Assembly (NCBI RefSeq): GCF_013815995.1
Contig: NZ_JACDFE010000005.1
Coordinates: 11,384 to 45,514 of the forward strand
DNA from: Sporichthya sp.
Lineage (GTDB): Bacteria; Actinomycetota; Actinomycetes; Sporichthyales; Sporichthyaceae
Direction: 5' to 3'
Length of the DNA: 34,131 nt
Position numbers and translations under genes: made by a program. How positions within the stretch are numbered: the first letter of the stretch is position 1; each line of letters opens with the position of its first letter. The notes below the pieces were generated by a model that did no database searches, was not told the DNA's origin, and saw only the letters and a list, made by a program, of their open reading frames with translations. Below are positions 29,007 to 34,131 of the stretch, in pieces.

Positions 29007-29025
29007 GTAGGCAAGGCTTGCCTAA
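29007..29025. promoter_or_regulatory. Palindrome resembling a DtxR/IdeR iron box (GTAGGCAAGGCTTGCCTAA)
   Basis: TAGGCAAG-G-CTTGCCTA, perfect 8-bp arms; matches consensus TTAGGTTAGGCTAACCTAA at 14/19 by eye, with symmetric deviations. Confidence 0.5.
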
Positions 29026-29075
29026 CTAAATCACCCGTCCGGAGGCATGCTCGGTCGATCCCTACACTGACCGCC

Positions 29076-29999
29076 GTGTCCGGGCCCGCCATCGAGATCT
29101 CCGGCCTGCGCAAGAGCTACGGCGGGCGGGCGGCGGTCGACGGGCTCGATCTCACCGTGCCGCGCGGCGGGGTGACCGCCGTCCTCGGGCCTAACGGGGC
29201 GGGCAAGACCACGACGCTGGAGATCTGTTCCGGGCTGCGGGTGGCCGACGCCGGATCGGTTCAGGTTCTGGGCCTGGATCCGCGCCGCGACCACGCCGCG
29301 TTGCGACCCCGGATCGGGGTGATGCTGCAGGCCGGCGGGGTGTACTCCGGCGCGAAGCCGGAAGAGATGCTGCGTCACGTCGCGGCGCTGCACGCGAACC
29401 CGCTGGACCCGGCGGCGCTGCTCGACCTGCTCGGCCTGCAGGATGCGCGGCGCACCACCTACCGGCGGATGTCCGGCGGGGAAAAGCAACTGCTCGCCCT
29501 CGGGCTGGCCGTCATCGGGCGCCCCGAACTGGCCTTCCTCGACGAACCGACCGCAGGCCTGGACCCGCACGCCCGCCGCCGCACCTGGGACCTGATCTCC
29601 TCGCTGCGCGAGCACGGCGTCACCGTCGTGCTCACCACGCACCTGCTGGACGAGGCGGAAGCGTTGGCCGACCAGGTGCACATCGTCGATCACGGCCGGG
29701 TGATCGCCGGCGGCACGCCCGCCGAGCTGACCCGGGTGGGGGTGTCCAACTCACTCACCTTCCGTGCCCCGGGCGGCCTGCCGGTGGCGGCGCTCACCGG
29801 CGCGTTGCCCGAGGGGACCGTGGCCACCGAGCCCTCCCCCGGCGTCTATGTGGTGTCGGGCCCGATGGACCCGACCACGCTGGCCGCGGTGACCTCCTGG
29901 TGCGCCGACCTGGGCGTGATGCCGGATGGGCTCCTCGTGGAACGCCGCAGCCTGGAGGACGTCTTCCTGGACCTGACCGGACGGGGGTTGGAGCCATGA
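29076..29999 (+). CDS. ABC transporter ATP-binding protein
   Basis: GPNGAGKTTTLEICSGL, MSGGEKQLLALGLAV, LAFLDEPTAGLDPHARR. Confidence 0.92.
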   Translation: MSGPAIEISGLRKSYGGRAAVDGLDLTVPRGGVTAVLGPNGAGKTTTLEICSGLRVADAGSVQVLGLDPRRDHAALRPRIGVMLQAGGVYSGAKPEEMLRHVAALHANPLDPAALLDLLGLQDARRTTYRRMSGGEKQLLALGLAVIGRPELAFLDEPTAGLDPHARRRTWDLISSLREHGVTVVLTTHLLDEAEALADQVHIVDHGRVIAGGTPAELTRVGVSNSLTFRAPGGLPVAALTGALPEGTVATEPSPGVYVVSGPMDPTTLAAVTSWCADLGVMPDGLLVERRSLEDVFLDLTGRGLEP

Positions 30000-30757
30000 G
30001 CCTGGACCTGTCCCCCGCGCCCGGCGCGGCGCCGGTCGCGCGGATGGTGCGCGCCCAGGCAGCCTTCGAGACCCGGATGATGCTGCGCAACGGCGAGAAC
30101 CTGCTGCTCACCGTCATCATCCCGACGTTGTTGCTGGTGCTGTTCTCGGCCGTCGACGTCGTCGACACCGGCCCCGGCGAGCGGGTCGACTTCCTCGCCC
30201 CCGGCATCCTCGCCCTGGCCGTGATGTCGACGGCGTTCACCGGGCAGGCCATCGCGACGGGGTTCGAGCGCCGGTACGGGGTGCTCAAGCGGCTCGGGGT
30301 CAGCCCGTTGCCGCGATGGGCGCTGCTGGCCGGCAAGACCCTCTCGGTGCTCGTGGTCATCGGGCTGCAGCTGATGCTGCTGGTCGCGACGGCCTTCGCG
30401 CTCGGCTGGGACCCTTCCGGTGACGTCGCCATGGTGGTCCCGCTGCTGCTGATCGGGACCGCGGCGTTCAGCGGCCTGGGCCTGCTGATGGCCGGCACGC
30501 TGCGGGCCGAGGCCACCCTGGCCGCAGCGAATCTGGTCTACCTGGTGCTGCTGATGTGCGGCGGCATCGTGATCCCGCTGGACAAGTTCGGCGGCGCCGA
30601 GGACGTGCTCGAGCTGACCCCCGCCGCCGCCCTCGCCACCGGCCTGCGCGACGTGCTCACCGGCACCGACGCCACCCCGTGGTCCGCCCTGCTCGTGCTG
30701 ACCGCCTGGGCCGCTCTGGCCTTGGCCGCCGCCGCCCGCTGGTTCCGCTGGGAGTAA
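29996..30757 (+). CDS. ABC-2 type transporter permease
   Basis: About six TM segments; ATGA overlap with the upstream ATPase; ATG at 29996. Confidence 0.85.
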   Translation: MSLDLSPAPGAAPVARMVRAQAAFETRMMLRNGENLLLTVIIPTLLLVLFSAVDVVDTGPGERVDFLAPGILALAVMSTAFTGQAIATGFERRYGVLKRLGVSPLPRWALLAGKTLSVLVVIGLQLMLLVATAFALGWDPSGDVAMVVPLLLIGTAAFSGLGLLMAGTLRAEATLAAANLVYLVLLMCGGIVIPLDKFGGAEDVLELTPAAALATGLRDVLTGTDATPWSALLVLTAWAALALAAAARWFRWE

Positions 30758-30761
30758 CCCC

Positions 30762-30821
30762 ACTCTGGTCGCGCGCTCGGGCCATCGCCTCGCCGCGATA
30801 GCCCTGCACCGCGGCCAGAGT
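30762..30821. repeat. Composite hairpin, copy 1 of family B (ACTCTGGTCGCG...GGGCCATCGC-CTCGCC-GCGATAGCCC...CGCGGCCAGAGT)
   Basis: 12-bp outer arms (one mismatch) and 10-bp inner arms (one mismatch); starts 4 nt after the permease stop. Confidence 0.75.
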
Positions 30822-30849
30822 CGCCGATCGGCCCGCCTACGATGACGCG

Positions 30850-31797
30850 GTGACGACGACTTCCGAGCGCTTCCGGCCCGGGACGCTGGGGCTGCGACGG
30901 CTGGCGTTGGCCTCGATCGTCGCGAACCTCGGCATCGTGGTGACCGGCGGCGCGGTGCGCCTGACCGGCTCCGGCCTGGGCTGCCCGACCTGGCCGCGCT
31001 GCCAGGAGGACTCCTTCGTCCCGACCGGCGAACTGGGCCTGCACGAGCAGATCGAGTTCGGTAACCGGATGCTCACCTACGTCCTCGGCGCGGTGGCGCT
31101 GGCGACCCTGATCGGCGCTTTCCGTTCCCGCCCCGCGCGGGCCGACATCCGTCGGCTGGCGCTGGTGCTGTTCATCGGCATCCCGACCCAGGCCGTCATC
31201 GGCGGGATCTCCGTCCTCACCGACCTGAACCCGTGGGTCGTCATGGGTCACCTGATGCTCTCGATGGTGCTGGTCGGCCTGTCCACAGTGCTCTATCGCC
31301 GGATCGGCGAAGGTGACGCTCCCCCGGCCCGACTGGTGCCGGAGGCGGCCCAGCGACTGGCGCTCGGCCTGCTCGCCCTGACCGCCGTCGTCCTCTACCT
31401 CGGCACGGTCGTGACCGGCAGCGGCCCGCACGCCGGGGACGTCGACGCGCCGCGCACCGGCCTCGACACCCACGTGTTCTCGATGGTCCACGCCGACTCG
31501 GTGATCGCCCTCGTCCTCGGCACCGTCGCGCTCAACGTCCTGCTGACCCGCAGCGGCGCCCCGCGCCCGGTCGTGGTCGCGGCCCGGGTGATGCTCGCGG
31601 TTCAGCTGGCGCAGGGCACCGTCGGTTACGTCCAGTACTTCACCGACCTGCCCGAGGTTCTCGTCGGACTGCACATGTTCGGCGCCGGCTGCCTGGTGAT
31701 CGCGACCGTCCGGCTCGTGCTCGCGACCCGGGTCCGCCCGGCCGCCTCGCCCGCCCTCGACGGGGGCATCACCGACCAGATCCCCGTCCCGGCCTGA
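30850..31797 (+). CDS. ctaA: Heme A synthase (COX15/CtaA family)
   Basis: VVTGGAVRLTGSGLGCPTWPRCQ, multiple TM, GSGPHAGDVDAPRTGLD, LHMFGAGCLV. Confidence 0.92.
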   Translation: MTTTSERFRPGTLGLRRLALASIVANLGIVVTGGAVRLTGSGLGCPTWPRCQEDSFVPTGELGLHEQIEFGNRMLTYVLGAVALATLIGAFRSRPARADIRRLALVLFIGIPTQAVIGGISVLTDLNPWVVMGHLMLSMVLVGLSTVLYRRIGEGDAPPARLVPEAAQRLALGLLALTAVVLYLGTVVTGSGPHAGDVDAPRTGLDTHVFSMVHADSVIALVLGTVALNVLLTRSGAPRPVVVAARVMLAVQLAQGTVGYVQYFTDLPEVLVGLHMFGAGCLVIATVRLVLATRVRPAASPALDGGITDQIPVPA

Positions 31798-31894
31798 CGG
31801 TCGTCCACAGCCCAGTCGCGAGGTCGAGGGTCATGTCGGTAGCCGGTGCAACGCTCCACCCGCGTCGACCGACGGCGCGGAGGGGCGGGACGCG

Positions 31895-32617
31895 ATGAGC
31901 ATCAACGGGGTAGCGCCGGATCGGGCCAAGTACCTCGCCCGGGTACGGGCACTGCTGGCCAAGGCCGAGTCCACGACGTTCGAGGAGGAGGCCGACGCGC
32001 TCACGGCGAAGGCCCAGGAGCTGATCACCAAGTACGCACTGGAGGCGCTGCTCGCAAGCGAGACGATGGAGCCGGGCAACGGGAACGGCGTCGAGACCCG
32101 TCGTTTGATTCTGAACGCGCCGTACGTGTCGGCGAAGGCGTCGTTGGTCGACGCGGTTGCGGGCGCCAACCGCTGCCGCTGCGTGTTCACCCCGGCCGAC
32201 GACCTGGTCACCCTCCTCGGCACCCCGGGTGACCTGGACGCGGTGGATCTGCTGACGACGTCGTTGCTCACCCAGGCCGAGGTCGCGATGCGCCAGCACC
32301 GCCGCGAGTTCGGCTACGGCGGCTCGTCGACGATCAAGTCCTTCCGCCGCGCCTTCCTGCTCGCCTTCGCCGTGCGGATCCGTCAGCGCCTGGCCGAGGC
32401 CGCCGCCGCCGTCGTTGCCGAATCCGCCGACCGGGACCGCCTCCTGCCTGTCCTGACCCGGCATGCCGCGGAGGTCGACGCCCGGGTCGCCGAACTGTTC
32501 CCGACACTGCGCACCGCACGGCGGTCCACGGTGTCGAACTCCGCCGGCTGGGCCGCCGGCAAAGCCGCTGCGGACCGCGCGCGTCTGCACAAGCGGCGGC
32601 CGGTCGGTCCCAGCTGA
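31895..32617 (+). CDS. DUF2786 domain-containing protein
   Basis: RVRALLAKAESTTFEEEADALTAKAQELITKYALE is the DUF2786 N-terminal pattern. Confidence 0.85.
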   Translation: MSINGVAPDRAKYLARVRALLAKAESTTFEEEADALTAKAQELITKYALEALLASETMEPGNGNGVETRRLILNAPYVSAKASLVDAVAGANRCRCVFTPADDLVTLLGTPGDLDAVDLLTTSLLTQAEVAMRQHRREFGYGGSSTIKSFRRAFLLAFAVRIRQRLAEAAAAVVAESADRDRLLPVLTRHAAEVDARVAELFPTLRTARRSTVSNSAGWAAGKAAADRARLHKRRPVGPS

Positions 32618-32829
32618 CTCAGGGAACGCGGCCCTCGAGCTTCGGTCGCATGACAACGCTCTCCTGCTCGTTCGCGTCCGTACGGGCACCCACGAACACA
32701 CGCTCTCCGCGCCTGGCGCGGAGGCAAAAGAGCCGCCGCCGACACGAGTTGTCCACAGATCCGCAACCGACGGTCGCGTAACCACCGGCGTCCGGGGTTC
32801 CCTCGCCCGACACGAGCGAGGGGGACCTG

Positions 32830-33006
32830 ATGAGCCGGCGGGGCAAACGAGAAGCGGACGTCATCCTGGGCGCGTTCGCGCGACGGGATCCGACTGACGA
32901 GGTGCGCCAACAGCTGCGCTGCAAGGACGCGGAGGTCATCGCCTTCGCGCCCTATCTGGCCGCTCGGCGGGGACATCCAAGCTCGACGCCGACCAAGCCC
33001 GCGTGA
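32830..33006 (+). CDS. Small hypothetical protein (58 aa), absent from the ORF track
   Basis: MSRRGKREADVILGAFARRDPTDEVRQQLRCKDAEVIAFAPYLAARRGHPSSTPTKPA; purine-rich GAGGGGGA upstream of the ATG. Confidence 0.35.
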   Translation: MSRRGKREADVILGAFARRDPTDEVRQQLRCKDAEVIAFAPYLAARRGHPSSTPTKPA

Positions 33007-33024
33007 CGCCGTGGCTACCCACCC

Positions 33025-33084
33025 ACTCTGGCTGCGTGGGCGGTCTATCCGTAGCCCGGCATAGCCCGTCCGCGCGCCCAGAGT
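33025..33084. repeat. Composite hairpin, copy 2 of family B (ACTCTGG...GGGCGGTCTAT...ATAGCCCGTCC...CCAGAGT)
   Basis: Perfect 7-bp outer arms; inner arms pair 9/11; shares CCCACTCTGG, ATAGCCC and CCAGAGTCG with copy 1. Confidence 0.65.
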
Positions 33085-33110
33085 CGGTCGCAAACCGAGG
33101 GGAGCGTTAG

Positions 33111-34010
33111 GTGGCGCCGCGTGCCTTCGTCCCACCGGAGCTGACGATCGGGCCGTTCACCCGTCGCACCGGACTGGCGGCCGGCCTGTCCCCTGAACAA
33201 CTTCGATCCCGCTGTTGGGTTCGCCTCTTCCGAGACGTCTACCTCCACGTCGCGATCCCCCTCACCGACAAAGTTCGGTTCGAGGCGGCCCGTCTCGCGC
33301 TGCCACCGGGCGCCGTCGCCACCGATCGCACAGCGGCCTGGTTGTTCGGCCTCTGGACCCCGCGCCCGGGCACACCGGTTCCGATGGAGTTCGGCGCACC
33401 TCGCGAGCGCGGCGCGCACTCGCGCGCCGGGGTCCGGAGCCGGCGGCTCACGCTCGACGAGGGCGACGTAGACCTCTGGAACGGGGTGCCTGTGACCACA
33501 CCGGAGCGCACCTGCTTCGGCCTGATGGCGAGAGCGAATGCCACCGAGAGCGTGGTGTGGGCCGACTCGTTCCTCCACGCCGGGTTGGTTACGCGCAGTG
33601 GAATGACGCGGTACGCCGACGAGCGACCGCGCCGCCCGTACGTGGCGCACGTCCGTGACGCACTCGCGCTGTCCCGGCCCGGTGCCGCGTCGCCTATGGA
33701 AACGCGACTCCGCCTTGTCGTGGTCGTCTACGGCGGCCTGCCCGAGCCGCCACTTCTCAACGAGGCCGTGTACGACGAGAAGGGGAACTTCCTCGGCAAG
33801 CCCGACATCGGGTACCTCCGCCCGGACTTCGGCCTGGAGTACGACGGCGACTACCACCGCGACCCGGATCAGCGCGCCGCCGACAATGTGAGGGAGAACG
33901 GTCTCGTCGTCGCGAACTTCCCGCTGCTCCGCTACGGGGCCTACGACGTGTACCAGCGGCCCGATCGCATCGTCGCCGAGGTCAGCGCGATGCTCCGCCG
34001 CGCGGCCTAG
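33111..34010 (+). CDS. AbiEi-like wHTH / DUF559 (Vsr-fold) endonuclease-like protein
   Basis: N-terminal GLSPEQLRSRCWVRLFRDVYLH...ATDRTAAWLFGLW; C-terminal KPDIGYLRPDFGLEYDGDYHRDPDQRAADNVRENGLV...RYGAYDVY. Confidence 0.75.
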   Translation: MAPRAFVPPELTIGPFTRRTGLAAGLSPEQLRSRCWVRLFRDVYLHVAIPLTDKVRFEAARLALPPGAVATDRTAAWLFGLWTPRPGTPVPMEFGAPRERGAHSRAGVRSRRLTLDEGDVDLWNGVPVTTPERTCFGLMARANATESVVWADSFLHAGLVTRSGMTRYADERPRRPYVAHVRDALALSRPGAASPMETRLRLVVVVYGGLPEPPLLNEAVYDEKGNFLGKPDIGYLRPDFGLEYDGDYHRDPDQRAADNVRENGLVVANFPLLRYGAYDVYQRPDRIVAEVSAMLRRAA

Positions 34011-34131
34011 TGGTCTGTCTGTGAATTAGCGCGGTATGATTGATCATGCCGATCAAGACAGCACCGGCGTTGCCGGTCAGTAGTGAGCAGCGCGCGGAGT
34101 TGGCCCGGATGGCGCGGTCCTCGACGCTGCC
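34008..34131 (+). mobile_element. Left end of an IS630-like insertion sequence (truncated by the window)
   Basis: TA at 34008-34009 followed by AT-richer GTGGTCTGTCTGTGAATTAGCGC, then the transposase-like N-terminus. Confidence 0.55.
34046..34131 (+). CDS. IS630-family transposase, N-terminal fragment (runs off the window)
   Basis: MPIKTAPALPVSSEQRAELARMARSSTL resembles the N-terminus of IS630-type transposases. Confidence 0.6.
   Translation, partial: MPIKTAPALPVSSEQRAELARMARSSTL

Noticed and set aside
28217-29113. Long version of the SufR ORF starting at 29113
   Set aside because: It would run through the AT-rich promoter and palindrome; the GTG at 28936 precedes the recognisable HTH domain.
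32749-32757. TTGTCCACA, an exact match to the actinobacterial DnaA box, also seen as TGTGGACAA at 22120-22128
   Set aside because: Isolated 9-mers 10 kb apart, about what chance would give on two strands of 34 kb; no cluster and no oriC genes nearby.
31769-32785. 338-aa minus-strand ORF opposite DUF2786
   Set aside because: No domain; DUF2786 on the plus strand is recognisable.

Overview
High-GC actinobacterial chromosomal window (34,131 bp), mostly conserved core and housekeeping genes. Left to right: a secreted FN3-like protein; tldD-pmbA; a PNPOx-like protein; a small membrane-anchored DUF732-like protein; an MFS transporter; dodecin; DUF3099; moaA; SURF1; a Sir2 deacylase; an SDR; two small Rossmann-like (nucleoside-deoxyribosyltransferase/DUF4406-like) proteins; an ABC exporter; a VOC protein and an enoyl-CoA hydratase; a small HTH protein; an ABC-F ATPase; livH, a fused livM-livG and livF; an acVLRF1-type peptidyl-tRNA hydrolase candidate; a full suf Fe-S operon (sufR-B-D-C-S-U-DUF59); an ABC-2 exporter; ctaA/COX15; DUF2786; an AbiEi/DUF559-like nuclease; and the start of an IS630-like transposase at the right edge. 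No CRISPR array, rRNA or tRNA was recognised. The most interesting signals are non-coding or very small: (1) a compact two-hairpin sRNA candidate with its own promoter-like sequence and terminator-like end (about 7557-7652); (2) a 25-aa mini-ORF joined by ATGA overlaps on both sides to tldD and pmbA, with its own Shine-Dalgarno; (3) two families of dispersed composite hairpins, each present twice (GACGTCCGA...TCGGACGTC and ACTCTGG...ATAGCCC...CCAGAGT), plus a third single-copy 22-bp-arm inverted repeat; (4) a DtxR/IdeR-like palindrome between sufR and the divergent ABC exporter; (5) the VLRF1 gene directly downstream of the suf operon with a palindrome abutting its start. All calls come from reading the sequence; no searches were run.
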